Of a stretch of DNA of 64,000 nucleotides, positions 42,534 through 52,197 are shown piece by piece. Under the pieces are notes generated by a model. It did not search any database, was not told the origin of the DNA, and worked only from the letters and a program-made list of their open reading frames with translations. How positions within the stretch are numbered: the first letter of the stretch is position 1; each line of letters begins with the position of its first letter. Made by a program: the position numbers and the translations under genes. The DNA is from an uncultured Hyphomicrobiales bacterium (GTDB lineage Bacteria; Pseudomonadota; Alphaproteobacteria; Rhizobiales; Xanthobacteraceae): NCBI GenBank assembly GCA_903839845.1, contig CAIMEA010000006.1, positions 1 through 64,000 of the forward strand. The letters are read 5' to 3'.

Positions 42534-44126
42534 CTATTCCGCCGGCACAGCCTTGGCTGGCATGACGGCGAAAGCCGGTTGCTTGGCGATGGCGAACAGG
42601 AAGCCCGCCACGATCAGATAGGCCAACGTCACCGACGGCGTGACGCCGAAGCCGCCGCCGATGCCGACCGCCTCGCCGTGCATGAAGCCGAAGTAAGTCA
42701 GCACCGCGCCGGCAAGCGCGAAGGCCGAAGCGTTGATGAACTTGCGGTCGATCACGAACACCGCGATGGCGCCGAGCACCAATCCGACCAGGATCGAGCC
42801 GCCGCCCATCACTTCGAGGCCATGAAACAACACGCCGTTCTGCGCCATCTTGGCGGTGAACTCCGGCGCATGGATGGCGCCGAATTGCATGCCGGTGGCG
42901 CCCAATGCGCCGCTGATCAGCACGGTGGCCCAGGCCGCCGCATGCGGCGTCAAGGCCAGTGCAATCGCCGGTGCGTGCTCGCGCGGCGTGGTCTGGAACG
43001 CCTGCGCGCAGATCAGCATGCCGATGTACAGAAGGATCGGCGAGATCGCGACCACCGGCACGATAGCCAGCAGCAGCGAAATGACGCCGAACCATGACAG
43101 CACAATCACCATCACGCCGGTCGCCGCCGAGTAACCAATGCGGCCGCCCATCGCTTTCCAGCCGGGATGGCCGATATAGACCGCGTTGATGAACGGATTG
43201 CCCATCAGGCAGCCGATCAGACTGACGACGCCGTCGGCGGTCAGCACGCGGGTGGTCGGGTAATGATCGCCGGCGGCTTCAGCGGACTCGACGTTGTCCA
43301 TCGCCTCGACCAGATCGTAGATGCCGTAGGGAATGGCGGTGACCAGGATGACGCCGAGATAGTTGAAGCCGGAGAACACATGATCGATCGCCGGCAGCGG
43401 CACCGAGAAGCCGAAGCTGGAGAATGCCGCCTTGACGCCGGCAACGCTGACGCCGCCGACGCCGGCGCCGAACAGTGTCGAGCCCCAGGCGATCAGCATG
43501 CCGACCGCGATAGCGACCAGGCCGGCCGGAATGTTCTTCGGATATTTGTAGCCGCCGAACCAGCTCACCATGATGATGGCGAAACAGGTCAGGCCGATGA
43601 CCGGCGTCATGAACATTTCCAGCGCTGGCCGCATCGAGATGAAAGTGATCGACACGCCGGCGAGCGTACCGAGCAGCGCGGCGCGCGGCGTCACCTTGCG
43701 GATGAAGGGGGCAATGAAGCCGCCGATCATCAGGATGAAGCTCTGGAAGAACACCCAGACGAGGCCAGCTTCCCAGCCTTTGATCGGGTCGCCGGTCGTT
43801 AAAGCGATCGGCAGCATGATGACGAAAGTGACGATAAACATATGCGGCACCGACACGCCGGATGGCATGGCGCAGACATCGCTGCGGCCGGTCTTCTTCG
43901 CCAAGTCGTAAGCAAGATAAGCGTAGTAGAAAGTGCTCAGGCACATCATCAGTCCGAGCGCCGGCAGGATGCGGCCGAACACGATGGAGTCGGGCATCTT
44001 GATGACGAAGCGCAACAGGCCGGTCAGCACCAGCATGTTGACGAGAATATTGGTGCCGAAGCCGAAGAAGGCGTTCCAGTCACCCGGCGTCCAGAGTGTC
44101 GGTTTGAAAGTCGTTGTCGTTGCCAT
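42534..44126 (-). CDS. NCS2/AzgA-like nucleobase or related permease
   Basis: A 530-residue membrane protein with about twelve to fourteen helices, starting MATTTTFKPTLWTPGDWNAF. SDVCAMPSGVSVPHMFIVTF resembles the substrate-helix region of the NCS2 xanthine/uracil family, and AIPYGIYDLVEAMDNVESAE with GCLMGNPFINAVYIGHPGWK resembles its AzgA-like branch. It follows an isochorismatase-type hydrolase gene by 56 bases on the same strand, so a nitrogen-rich compound is a plausible cargo (inference). Confidence 0.85.
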   Translation of the reverse strand: MATTTTFKPTLWTPGDWNAFFGFGTNILVNMLVLTGLLRFVIKMPDSIVFGRILPALGLMMCLSTFYYAYLAYDLAKKTGRSDVCAMPSGVSVPHMFIVTFVIMLPIALTTGDPIKGWEAGLVWVFFQSFILMIGGFIAPFIRKVTPRAALLGTLAGVSITFISMRPALEMFMTPVIGLTCFAIIMVSWFGGYKYPKNIPAGLVAIAVGMLIAWGSTLFGAGVGGVSVAGVKAAFSSFGFSVPLPAIDHVFSGFNYLGVILVTAIPYGIYDLVEAMDNVESAEAAGDHYPTTRVLTADGVVSLIGCLMGNPFINAVYIGHPGWKAMGGRIGYSAATGVMVIVLSWFGVISLLLAIVPVVAISPILLYIGMLICAQAFQTTPREHAPAIALALTPHAAAWATVLISGALGATGMQFGAIHAPEFTAKMAQNGVLFHGLEVMGGGSILVGLVLGAIAVFVIDRKFINASAFALAGAVLTYFGFMHGEAVGIGGGFGVTPSVTLAYLIVAGFLFAIAKQPAFAVMPAKAVPAE

Positions 44127-44182
44127 CTGCTTTACTCCCCCATTGAACGATGAATCGAATTGATGAAGCCGCGCGTTACTAA

Positions 44183-44863
44183 TCAGGCCGCCCTTTGCGT
44201 TGCCGACATCGCTGTCAGCAATTGTTGCGAATCAGAGACCCAGCCGAAGATGCCGCCTTGCGCCTTGATCATCGCCAGACCCATCTTGTGAAACTCCGGA
44301 AAATACGAACCGCAGCAGTCCGCCAGCACGACGCAGCGGAAGCCGCGATCGTTGCCTTCGCGCACCGTGGTGTTGACGCAGACTTCCGTTGTGACGCCGC
44401 AGACCAGAAGATTTTCGATCGCGCGATTGGCCAGGATCAGGCCGAGATTGGTGGCGTAGAACGCGCCCTTGCCGGGCTTGTCGATCACCGGTTCGCCGGC
44501 AATCGGATAAAGCTCCGGGATGATGTCGTGACCCGGTTCGCCCTGAATCAGAATGCGCCCCATCGGCCCCGGATCGCCGATGCGCTTCGACGGCGAACCG
44601 CGCTCGACCTTGGCCGGGGGCGCATCGTTCATGTCCGGGCCGTGCCCCTCGCGGGTGTGGATCACCAGCATGCCGGCTTTGCGCGCGGCGGCGAGCACCT
44701 GCCGGCACGGCTCGACCGCGGCTTTCAGCAGGCTGACATCGTTGCCGAGGCTTTCGCCAAAGCCGCCCGGCTCGAGGAAGTCGCGCTGCATATCGATGAT
44801 GACCAGCGCGGTGCGCGCGGGATCGAGGGCGATCGGCGTCGGTTCAGCGGCAAGCTGGATCAT
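44183..44863 (-). CDS. Cysteine hydrolase, isochorismatase superfamily (biuret/ureidoacrylate amidohydrolase-like)
   Basis: 226 residues from ATG 44863 (MIQLAAEPTPIALDPARTAL). The catalytic triad is visible: Asp in VIIDMQRDFLEPGGFG, Lys in VIDKPGKGAFYATNLG and Cys in LLVCGVTTEVCVNTTVREG (the second Cys is the expected nucleophile). The length and DMQRDF/EVCVNTT pattern fit amidohydrolases for biuret, ureidoacrylate or similar N-carbamoyl compounds. With the NCS2 permease downstream it may form an uptake-and-hydrolysis pair. Confidence 0.87.
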   Translation of the reverse strand: MIQLAAEPTPIALDPARTALVIIDMQRDFLEPGGFGESLGNDVSLLKAAVEPCRQVLAAARKAGMLVIHTREGHGPDMNDAPPAKVERGSPSKRIGDPGPMGRILIQGEPGHDIIPELYPIAGEPVIDKPGKGAFYATNLGLILANRAIENLLVCGVTTEVCVNTTVREGNDRGFRCVVLADCCGSYFPEFHKMGLAMIKAQGGIFGWVSDSQQLLTAMSATQRAA

Positions 44864-45121
44864 GGCTGGCTTTCCTTTCGACTGGCGCGGCGGAATTTTT
44901 CCGCGCGATGAGCCGATGCCCCAGCCAGAAGGAGCAAGTCGTGTGCCAATGCACACAATAAGGGGAAAGTTGCTTATATTTTCAGCAAATAAAAATATTG
45001 TCTCGTAATCTCAGTCGCTTAACTAAATCGCGCGCGCCCGGCCGGATTCCATACGAATTCCGGCCCGGCCAGCGGACTTGCCAAAAACAATGACGAAACG
45101 CTCAAAGCAATGGCGAACGCT

Positions 45122-48100
45122 TTACTCCGCCGGCGTCGAGGCCGGCCAGCGCGTGGCGCGGTAGTCACGCCAGCGCTCGAGCCACTTTTCCTTTTGGACG
45201 GCCAGATTGGCGATGCCCATCAGCGCCGCCGGCGTCACGATCAAGGTCAGGATGGTGGCGAAGCCGAGCCCGAACACGATCGCCGTCGACAACGAGATCC
45301 ACCATTGCGTCGCCGGCGCGCCATGCGTGATTTCGCGGCCGATGAAGTCGAGGTTGATGCCGAAGGCGATCGGCAGCACGCCGAGAATGGCGGTCACCGC
45401 CGTCAGCACCACCGGACGCGCGCGCTCGCGGCAGGTTTCCATGATCGCGTCGTAGGCGTTTTGCCCCTCACGGCGCAGACGGTCGTAGGTGTCGATCAGG
45501 ACGATGTTGTTGTTCACGATCACGCCGGCATTGGCGATGATGCCGATGCCGGTCATCACGACGCCGAACGCCTGTCCCATGATCATGAGGCCAAGCAGCA
45601 CGCCGATGGTCGACAGCACCACGGCGGACAGCACCAGCACCACCGAGATGAAGCGGTTGAACTGCGCCAAAAGGATCGCGAAGATCAGGAACAGCGCGGT
45701 GCCGAAGGCCTTGCCGAGGAAGGCGCCGGCTTTGTTGCGCTCCTCGTCCTCGCCCTTGAGCCTGAAAGTGACGCCGTCGCCAAGCTCGGTCTGCGAGACG
45801 CGCTCGATCACGGCTTTCTGCACCAGCGCGTTCTGCACGCCGTCGGCGATATTGGCCGACACCGTCATCACGCGATTGGCGTTGACGCGGTTGATGTAGC
45901 CGACGCGCGGCGCCGCTTCGCGCACGACGAAATTGCCGATCGGCACGTAACCGGCCGGCGTCTGCACGCGCAATTCGTCGATCTGGCCGAGGCTGCGGCG
46001 TTCTTCCGGAAAGCGCACGATGATGTCGACAGCCTTGTCGTTGTCGGACGGACGATACTCGGTGACCTTCACGCCGTTAGTGACGAGTTGCACCGCGGTG
46101 CCGACGGTGCCGAGACTGGCGCCGTATTTCGCGGCTTCGCCCTTGTCGACCTTGATCTTCCAGTCGATCCCCGGCAACGGCAGGCCGTCGTCGAGGTCAC
46201 GGATTTCCGGCAACGTCGCCAGCGCCGCGGCGACTTTTTTCGCAGCCGCCGGCAGCTTGGTCGGATCGATCGCCGAGAGCTGGACCTGGATCGGCTTGCC
46301 GGTCGGCGGGCCGGCGCGCGGCGCGGTCACTTCAACCAAAGTGCCGGCGATGTCGCGGGTCTTGTCGCGGATCTGGTCCATGATGACATGCGCGACCGGA
46401 CGCTTCTGCCAGTCGGCGAATTCGAACTGGATGACGCCGATCGTGTCTTCGGTGATCTCGTTCGAGCCGCGCGGCTGCTCGCCGACGCGGGTGTAAACCG
46501 TCTTGAGGCCATCGGTCGACAGCACGGCTTTCTCGACCTGCCGCAACGTCTTGTCCTTCTCGTCGAGCGAAAGATTGCCGCGCGCATGGACAATGACCTG
46601 CCCGTAATCCGGCTCGACGCTCGGGAAGAACTCGACGCCGTTGCCGAGCTTGCCATAGGCGCCGACCACGACCACGAGAAGACCGAGCGCGAGGCTCAGG
46701 ATCAGGCCGGGCCGATGCAGCGCGAACTTGACGCTGCGCATATAAAGCCCGCTCTCCGAGGCGCGCTCGTCATGCGGCGCCGGCGACGCGCGGCCGAGCA
46801 GCGCGCCAAGCGTCGGCGTGAAGAACAGCGCCACGGCGAGCGATGCCGACAGAGTCGCGATCAAGGTGATCGGCATATATTTCATGAACTGGCCGACCAC
46901 GCCGGGCCAGAACAGCAAAGGCGAGAATGCCGCGATGCGCGTCGCAGTCGCGGCGATGACCGGGCCGGCCATGCGCGAGGCGGCGGAGCGATAGGCTTCC
47001 TTCGGCGGCATGCCTTCCGACATGCGGCGTTCGGCGAATTCCGAGACGATGATGGCGTCGTCGACCAGCATGCCGACCGCGAGAATGAGCGAGAACAAAA
47101 CGACGATGTTCACGGTCAGGCCGGCGAGTTGCAGGCCGAGCACGCCGGCGAGGAACGACGCCGGAATGGCAATGCCGATGAACAGCGAGGCACGGAAGCC
47201 CAGCGCAAACAGGATAATCACCGCCACCAGCAGCACGCCGGTCGCCACCGAGTTCTGCAAATCGGCCAGCATCTGGCGAATGAGCTTGGACTTGTCCTGG
47301 GTGAAGCCGACCTTGACGCCTTCCGGCCAGGTCTTTTCCATTAGCGCGACCTGCTTCTTCACGCCGTCGACGGTCTCGATCAGGTTGGCGCCCGAGCGCT
47401 TGGAGACCTCGATGGTCATCGCCTGCTTGCCGTTGACGCGGGTGATCGAGGTCGAATCCTTGAAGGTCGGCCGCACCGTAGCGACATCGCCCAACGTCAC
47501 TGTTGCGCCGGCGGTCGAGGTCACCGGGATTTTCAGCATATCCTCCGGCTCTTCGATCAGCCCCGGCACCTTGACCGCGAAGCGGCCGCTGGCGCCCTCA
47601 AGCGCGCCGGCCGCGATCAGGCTGTTCGAGTTCTGCGTAACGGAGATCAGTTGATCGAGCGAGATGCCGTAGCTTTTCAATAGCATCGGCTCGGCGGTGA
47701 TTTCGACCGCTTCGTCACGGGCGCCGCGCAATTCAGCCTTCAGCACGCCGGGCTGTTGCTCGATCTGGTTCTTGGCGTCGCGCGCAATGCGCAGCAAGGT
47801 GCGCTCCGGCACTTCGCCGGCGAGCGTCACCACCAGCACCGGATAGAGCGAAAGATTGACTTCCTGCACCGACGGCTCGTCGGCGTCCTTCGGCAGATCG
47901 TGCTTGGCCTGATCGACCTTGGCGCGCACATCGGCGAGCGCGGCATCGGAATTGAAGCCGGCCTCGAATTCGAGCAGCACGTAGCCGCCGCCTTCATAGC
48001 CGGTCGAGCGCATTTCCTTGACGTTCGACACCGACTTCAACTGCGTCTCGACCGGGCGCAGCAGCAGGCGTTCGGAGTCTTCCGGACTGATCCCGCGCTG

Positions 48101-48253
48101 CGTGAGCTGCACATAAATGATCGGCACCTTGACGTCCGGCTCGGCTTCCTTCGGGATCGAGACATAGGCGACCAGTCCCGCCAGCAGCAGGAAGGCGAGC
48201 GTCGCCAAGGTCAGGCGCGCATGTGTGATGGCGTAGTTGATGAAACCGGTCAT
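45122..48253 (-). CDS. RND efflux permease (AcrB/HAE-type)
   Basis: A 1043-residue inner-membrane pump starting at ATG 48253 (MTGFINYAITHARLTLATLA). The proton-relay aspartates are in LAVGMLVDDAIIVSEFAERR (helix 4). Two large periplasmic domains lie after helices 1 and 7, and the second-half repeat shows GIIANAGVIVNNNIVLIDTY. It is the last gene of a TetR, adaptor, pump operon, seven bases after the adaptor stop. No outer-membrane channel gene is nearby. The substrates are unknown. Confidence 0.94.
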   Translation of the reverse strand: MTGFINYAITHARLTLATLAFLLLAGLVAYVSIPKEAEPDVKVPIIYVQLTQRGISPEDSERLLLRPVETQLKSVSNVKEMRSTGYEGGGYVLLEFEAGFNSDAALADVRAKVDQAKHDLPKDADEPSVQEVNLSLYPVLVVTLAGEVPERTLLRIARDAKNQIEQQPGVLKAELRGARDEAVEITAEPMLLKSYGISLDQLISVTQNSNSLIAAGALEGASGRFAVKVPGLIEEPEDMLKIPVTSTAGATVTLGDVATVRPTFKDSTSITRVNGKQAMTIEVSKRSGANLIETVDGVKKQVALMEKTWPEGVKVGFTQDKSKLIRQMLADLQNSVATGVLLVAVIILFALGFRASLFIGIAIPASFLAGVLGLQLAGLTVNIVVLFSLILAVGMLVDDAIIVSEFAERRMSEGMPPKEAYRSAASRMAGPVIAATATRIAAFSPLLFWPGVVGQFMKYMPITLIATLSASLAVALFFTPTLGALLGRASPAPHDERASESGLYMRSVKFALHRPGLILSLALGLLVVVVGAYGKLGNGVEFFPSVEPDYGQVIVHARGNLSLDEKDKTLRQVEKAVLSTDGLKTVYTRVGEQPRGSNEITEDTIGVIQFEFADWQKRPVAHVIMDQIRDKTRDIAGTLVEVTAPRAGPPTGKPIQVQLSAIDPTKLPAAAKKVAAALATLPEIRDLDDGLPLPGIDWKIKVDKGEAAKYGASLGTVGTAVQLVTNGVKVTEYRPSDNDKAVDIIVRFPEERRSLGQIDELRVQTPAGYVPIGNFVVREAAPRVGYINRVNANRVMTVSANIADGVQNALVQKAVIERVSQTELGDGVTFRLKGEDEERNKAGAFLGKAFGTALFLIFAILLAQFNRFISVVLVLSAVVLSTIGVLLGLMIMGQAFGVVMTGIGIIANAGVIVNNNIVLIDTYDRLRREGQNAYDAIMETCRERARPVVLTAVTAILGVLPIAFGINLDFIGREITHGAPATQWWISLSTAIVFGLGFATILTLIVTPAALMGIANLAVQKEKWLERWRDYRATRWPASTPAE

Positions 48254-48260
48254 ATCTGGA

Positions 48261-49358
48261 TCATTTCTCGGCGCGTTCGGTCGCCGCATCGACGGTCGCG
48301 ACCTTCTGGCCCTCGCGGACGAAGTCCTGACCGCGCACGATGACGCGCGCTCCGTCCGCAATGCCGGACAGCCACATTGTATCCTGCTGGTCCTCGACGA
48401 TTTTCACCGGCACGAACTGCACGACGTCGCCATCGCCGACCACCCGCACGCCGATATCGCCGGCCGAAGAAATGGTCAGCGCCGAACGCGGCGCTTTGGT
48501 CGCCGGGATCGCCTTCAGCGACACGATCACCTCGGCGGTGATGTCGTCCGGAATCTTGCCGTCGGCGTTGGCCATCTCGACTTCGACGCGATAGGTGCGC
48601 GTCGTCGCACTCGCCGAACTAGACACGTAGCGCACGCGGCCGGTGACGGTCTGATTGGTGACGAGGCGCACTTCCGCCGTCTCGCCGACCTTGATGCCGG
48701 CAAGCTTGCGTTCCGACACCTCGACCACCGCCAGCATCGGATCGAGCGCGACCAAGGTCGCGATCTCCTTGCCGGCCATCGAGAAGGCGGCGCCACCGAC
48801 TTCCGCCGGCACATCGGTAATCACGCCGGCCCAGGGCGCGCGCACGATGCTGCGGTCGAGTTCGGCACGCGCGACGCCGAGCGCGGCTTCGGCGGACTTG
48901 TACATCGATTCAAGATTGACCAGATCGAGTTTGGGCAGGGCGCCGCTCGAAATCAGCGTACGTTTGGCCTCAAGCTCGGCCTTGCGTTGATCGACCAAAG
49001 CTTCGGCCTGCGCGACCTGCGCCAGCCGCGCATCGTCGGACAGAACGGCGAGAATATCGCCCTGCTTGACCTGCTGGCCGCGCTTGACGCGCAATTCAGT
49101 GAGCACGCCGCCGGTGCGCGCCGTGACCGCGACCTTGCGATCGGCTTCGGTGCGGCCGGACAAAGTCAGCGTCGGACTATGCGGCGCGATCGTCGCCGGC
49201 GTGACCGCGACACGAAACAGCGGCTGCGATTTCGCTTCGTTGGCCCGGATGGCGGCTTCGCCCTCGGCGCTGTCATGCGGCAGCAGATGACCGGAAGCAA
49301 TCCAGAGTACAGCGGCGGCGACCATGCCGACGGCGGTGAGGCGGCTGGATTTCATCAT
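48261..49358 (-). CDS. RND efflux periplasmic adaptor (membrane fusion protein)
   Basis: 365 residues with an N-terminal signal or anchor (MMKSSRLTAVGMVAAAVLWI). The lipoyl-like barrel half is VTARTGGVLTELRVKRGQQV, followed by a coiled-coil hairpin (about residues 105-165) and the return half SIVRAPWAGVITDVPAEVGG. Beta-barrel and membrane-proximal domains follow. The start overlaps the TetR stop (ATGA), so it is co-expressed with the regulator and pump. Confidence 0.93.
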   Translation of the reverse strand: MMKSSRLTAVGMVAAAVLWIASGHLLPHDSAEGEAAIRANEAKSQPLFRVAVTPATIAPHSPTLTLSGRTEADRKVAVTARTGGVLTELRVKRGQQVKQGDILAVLSDDARLAQVAQAEALVDQRKAELEAKRTLISSGALPKLDLVNLESMYKSAEAALGVARAELDRSIVRAPWAGVITDVPAEVGGAAFSMAGKEIATLVALDPMLAVVEVSERKLAGIKVGETAEVRLVTNQTVTGRVRYVSSSASATTRTYRVEVEMANADGKIPDDITAEVIVSLKAIPATKAPRSALTISSAGDIGVRVVGDGDVVQFVPVKIVEDQQDTMWLSGIADGARVIVRGQDFVREGQKVATVDAATERAEK

Positions 49359-49981
49359 GATTTTGCTCCATGCGCAGGCGCGTCACGATCGGGCTTGGCC
49401 AACAAACCGCGCACCATGGCCAGGATGAGCGGCAGGACTTTTTCGGCGTCGAAACTGGGATCGACCGACCGGCGCCAGGACATGCCGTCGCCGAGTAGCA
49501 TCAACACACTGGCGGCGGCATCGAGATCGAGGTCATTGCGGATTTCGTCACGACCCGCCGCTTGCTTCAGCAAGCCGGCGATACGGTCGCGAATGTCTTT
49601 TTCGATACCCTGATAGAGCTGGGCGATGTCCGGATGCCGGCGGCTCTCGGCCATGATCTCGGCGCACAAAGCGACTTCGTCCTCGGTCCGATCAACCAGA
49701 TGATGGCGCGCCAGACCGGCAAGCCCCTCGAAGAATTCCGGCGCTTGGTCGACCAAGGCGAAGCTCGCCACCGCCTCGGCGCGGTTGCGCTCGCATATGC
49801 CGGCGATCAAAGCCTCTTTGGACGGAAAGTAGCGATACAGATTGCCCGGGCTCATCGCGGCTTCGCCGCAAATGTCCTGCATCGAGGCGCGATGGAAGCC
49901 GGCACGAGCAAAGCAACGCTCGGCGGCATCGAGAATTTCGGCCCGGCGATCGGATTGGCGTTGGGCTTTGGTTTCCAGCAT
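49355..49981 (-). CDS. TetR family repressor of the RND operon
   Basis: 208 residues. The DNA-binding domain is residues 12-58: RAEILDAAERCFARAGFHRA then MSPGNLYRYFPSKEALIAGI, the canonical helix-turn-helix. The C-terminal domain (about 75-200) should bind an effector. It is the first gene of the efflux operon, so it most likely represses its own promoter, where a TGAACGTTCA palindrome is found. Confidence 0.93.
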   Translation of the reverse strand: MLETKAQRQSDRRAEILDAAERCFARAGFHRASMQDICGEAAMSPGNLYRYFPSKEALIAGICERNRAEAVASFALVDQAPEFFEGLAGLARHHLVDRTEDEVALCAEIMAESRRHPDIAQLYQGIEKDIRDRIAGLLKQAAGRDEIRNDLDLDAAASVLMLLGDGMSWRRSVDPSFDAEKVLPLILAMVRGLLAKPDRDAPAHGAKS

Positions 49982-50061
49982 GGCGTCCCGGCAGGTGTTG
50001 AGCCGGTCCGCCGGTTAAAGGCGGACCAGGGCGCGATTTGTGCAATGCGTCAAAATGAGAA

Positions 50062-50071
50062 TGAACGTTCA
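50062..50071. promoter_or_regulatory. Probable TetR-family operator
   Basis: TGAACGTTCA, a perfect ten-base palindrome, in the context GAGAATGAACGTTCACTC, 81 bases upstream of the TetR start. TGAAC-type palindromes are frequent operators of AcrR/TetR-like efflux repressors. It is also about 115 bases before crcB on the other strand. Confidence 0.6.
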
Positions 50072-50185
50072 CTCCCAGTAATTGAGAAAGCCTGGGGATG
50101 TCAAGATGTCTTGCGGCCGGTCCTGTTGACCCCGGCCAGACAGGAGCTTTTGCTGCTTAAAGGGTGCCAATAGAGGGTGAAGGCC

Positions 50186-50560
50186 ATGGCTTATTTGATC
50201 GTTTTTCTCGGCGGCGGCCTGGGTGCGGCGTTGCGTCACGGCATCAACCTGGCCAGCGCCCGGACCTTCGGCACCGCCTTCCCTTATGGCACCCTAATGA
50301 TCAACATCACCGGCTCTTTGTTGATGGGATTGATCGCCGCCTATTTCGCTTTCAAGGGCGACGCCAGCCAGCACTGGCGGCTGTTTCTCACCACCGGCAT
50401 TCTCGGCGGCTACACCACCTTCTCGGCGTTCTCGCTCGATGCCGCTCTGCTCTATGAGCGCGGCGAGGTCAGCGCCGCCGCGATCTACGTCGTGGCGTCC
50501 GTGGCGTTGTCGATCGCGGGATTATTCGCCGGCTTCGCCGTGGTGCGCAGCTTCGCTTGA
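50186..50560 (+). CDS. crcB: Fluoride channel CrcB/Fluc
   Basis: A 124-residue four-helix membrane protein exporting fluoride as a dual-topology dimer. The marks are FLGGGLGAALRHGIN, YGTLMINITGSLLMGL (pore-lining Asn) and TGILGGYTTFSAFSLDA, which contains the phenylalanine-box residues. ATG 50186 is chosen with GAGGGTGAAGG upstream; GTG 50177 is also in frame. No fluoride riboswitch was seen before it. Confidence 0.95.
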   Translation: MAYLIVFLGGGLGAALRHGINLASARTFGTAFPYGTLMINITGSLLMGLIAAYFAFKGDASQHWRLFLTTGILGGYTTFSAFSLDAALLYERGEVSAAAIYVVASVALSIAGLFAGFAVVRSFA

Positions 50561-50572
50561 GCCGCGAAAGCG

Positions 50573-51559
50573 CTAGTCCATCGCCCGCAAGCCCAGCTTG
50601 TCCAAGAGCTTCATGTCGCTGTCGCGGCCGGGGTTCGGCGTGGTGAGCAATTTCGGGCCGTAGAAAATCGAATTGGCGCCGGCCAGGAAACACAGCGCCT
50701 GCGTCTCCTCGCTCATGTCCTCGCGCCCGGCCGACAGCCGCACCATCGAGGCCGGCATGCAAATGCGCGCCACCGCGATCGTACGGACGAAATCCAGCGG
50801 ATCTAACGGAGCAACCTTGTCGGCCAGCGGCGTCCCCTCGACCTGCACCAGCATGTTGATCGGCACGCTTTCCGGATGCTGCGGCAACGAGGCCAAAGTC
50901 GCGATCATGCCGACGCGATCCGCGAGATTTTCGCCCATGCCGACAATGCCGCCGCAGCAGACATTGATGCCGGCGTTGCGGACATGGTCGAGCGTATCGA
51001 GGCGATCCTCATAGGTGCGCGTGGTGATGATCTCGCCGTAGAACTCCGGCGACGTATCGAGGTTGTGATTGTAATAATCCAGGCCGGATTCCTTAAGACG
51101 CGCCGCCTGCTCGCGGTTGAGCATGCCGAGCGTGGCGCAGGTCTCCAGCCCCATCGCCTTGACGCCTTCGACCATGGCGCAGACGTTTTCGATGTCGCGG
51201 TCCTTCGGCGAGCGCCAGGCCGCGCCCATGCAGAAGCGCGACGCGCCGCCGGCCTTCGCCGCCGCGGCTTCCTTGAGCACGACGTCGAGCGCCATCAGCT
51301 TCTCGGCCTTGACGCCGGTGTCGTAGCGCGCCGCCTGCGGGCAATAGGCGCAGTCTTCCGGACAGCCGCCGGTCTTGATCGACAGCAAGGTGGAAATCTG
51401 CACCTCGGTGGGATCGAAATTCTGCCGGTGCACGGTCGCCGCCTGATACATCAGATCGGGGAACGGCAGCTCGAACAAAGCGCGCACTTGCGCGCGGGTC
51501 CAGTCGTGACGCGCCAGACCGGGACCTGCCGTTTCGGCCGCGTGATGGGAAAGCGACAT
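50573..51559 (-). CDS. bioB: Biotin synthase
   Basis: A radical-SAM enzyme inserting sulfur into dethiobiotin. The CxxxCxxC cluster is in [20 protein letters not shown]. Further marks are [35 protein letters not shown] (written in part) and [12 protein letters not shown]-like [20 protein letters not shown] at the end, with the arginine ligand in [14 protein letters not shown] 51559 ([12 protein letters not shown]) gives 328 residues, a normal length; an in-frame start at 51664 would add 35. It stands alone here without other bio genes. Confidence 0.95.
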   Translation of the reverse strand: MSLSHHAAETAGPGLARHDWTRAQVRALFELPFPDLMYQAATVHRQNFDPTEVQISTLLSIKTGGCPEDCAYCPQAARYDTGVKAEKLMALDVVLKEAAAAKAGGASRFCMGAAWRSPKDRDIENVCAMVEGVKAMGLETCATLGMLNREQAARLKESGLDYYNHNLDTSPEFYGEIITTRTYEDRLDTLDHVRNAGINVCCGGIVGMGENLADRVGMIATLASLPQHPESVPINMLVQVEGTPLADKVAPLDPLDFVRTIAVARICMPASMVRLSAGREDMSEETQALCFLAGANSIFYGPKLLTTPNPGRDSDMKLLDKLGLRAMD

Positions 51560-51745
51560 TCCTGTAAAACCCTCTGCTGTCGGCCTTTCGCGGCCCGCCG
51601 CCCCATTGCCTTGATTTGGACGGAAACGATCCAGATACATAGCCATATCCGGGCTTGCGGGCAATTGCGCAAGGATTTCATCGCATTGAGCGCGGTGCCC
51701 CGGCGTGATAGCCTGACAAGCAATAAAAGCGACGGAGGACGCGCC

Positions 51746-51994
51746 GTGAAACGGCTGATCATCGCGACCGCATTACTGGCCATTCTGGCCGCGCCGGCTA
51801 TGGCCCAGCGCAAGCCGTACAGCGTCATGAGCGATTCGGAAAAGGCCGAAGCCAAGGCAAGCGAAGCGGTCGACAAGCAATACCGCAATACGATGGACCG
51901 GACCCGCAAGGACGGCGCCGAAGCGCCGGTCGATCCATGGGCGAATATGCGCAACCCGACGCCGTCGCCGGACGCCGCGAAAAAGAAGAATTAG
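51746..51994 (+). CDS. Small secreted protein, unknown
   Basis: 82 residues from GTG 51746 with GGAGG eight bases upstream. The signal peptide is [20 protein letters not shown]. The mature part is very charged and Lys/Asp rich ([20 protein letters not shown]) and ends [12 protein letters not shown], looking like a flexible, helical periplasmic peptide. No family was recognised. Confidence 0.75.
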   Translation: MKRLIIATALLAILAAPAMAQRKPYSVMSDSEKAEAKASEAVDKQYRNTMDRTRKDGAEAPVDPWANMRNPTPSPDAAKKKN

Positions 51995-52001
51995 CGCCAG
52001 A

Positions 52002-52175
52002 ATGTATCGCAGCAACCCCTACGTCCGCATGCTGGCGATCGGTGTCGGCACCGCCGTCGTGCTCGGTCTCCAGCAGGGGCTGGCACAACCCCTCTACATC
52101 GCCGTGCCGGTCGCGATTGTCGCCTATGCGGCAACGCTGGCGCTGGCATGGATGCTCGGCGCCCGCCCCGAATAA
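52002..52175 (+). CDS. Small two-helix membrane protein, unknown
   Basis: A 57-residue frame starting seven bases after the previous stop: MYRSNPYVRMLAIGVGTAVV, then an uninterrupted hydrophobic second half (YIAVPVAIVAYAATLALAWM) ending GARPE. Two short membrane segments are likely. It probably shares a transcript with the secreted protein before it. Being short, it could be overlooked, but the hydrophobic pattern supports a gene. Confidence 0.6.
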   Translation: MYRSNPYVRMLAIGVGTAVVLGLQQGLAQPLYIAVPVAIVAYAATLALAWMLGARPE

Positions 52176-52197
52176 AACCGGCGCGACGCCCGCGCGG

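Noticed and set aside
45110-47344. 744-residue rightward frame across the RND gene
   Set aside because: Antisense shadow of the pump, almost only charged and Ala/Gly/His residues.
50103-50185. Fluoride riboswitch before crcB
   Set aside because: None of the conserved GATGG/CTGATGA elements of the crcB RNA motif was found.
51560-51745. BioR operator before bioB
   Set aside because: No TTATCTATAA-like palindrome; the nearest string, ATACATAGCC, does not form the dyad.
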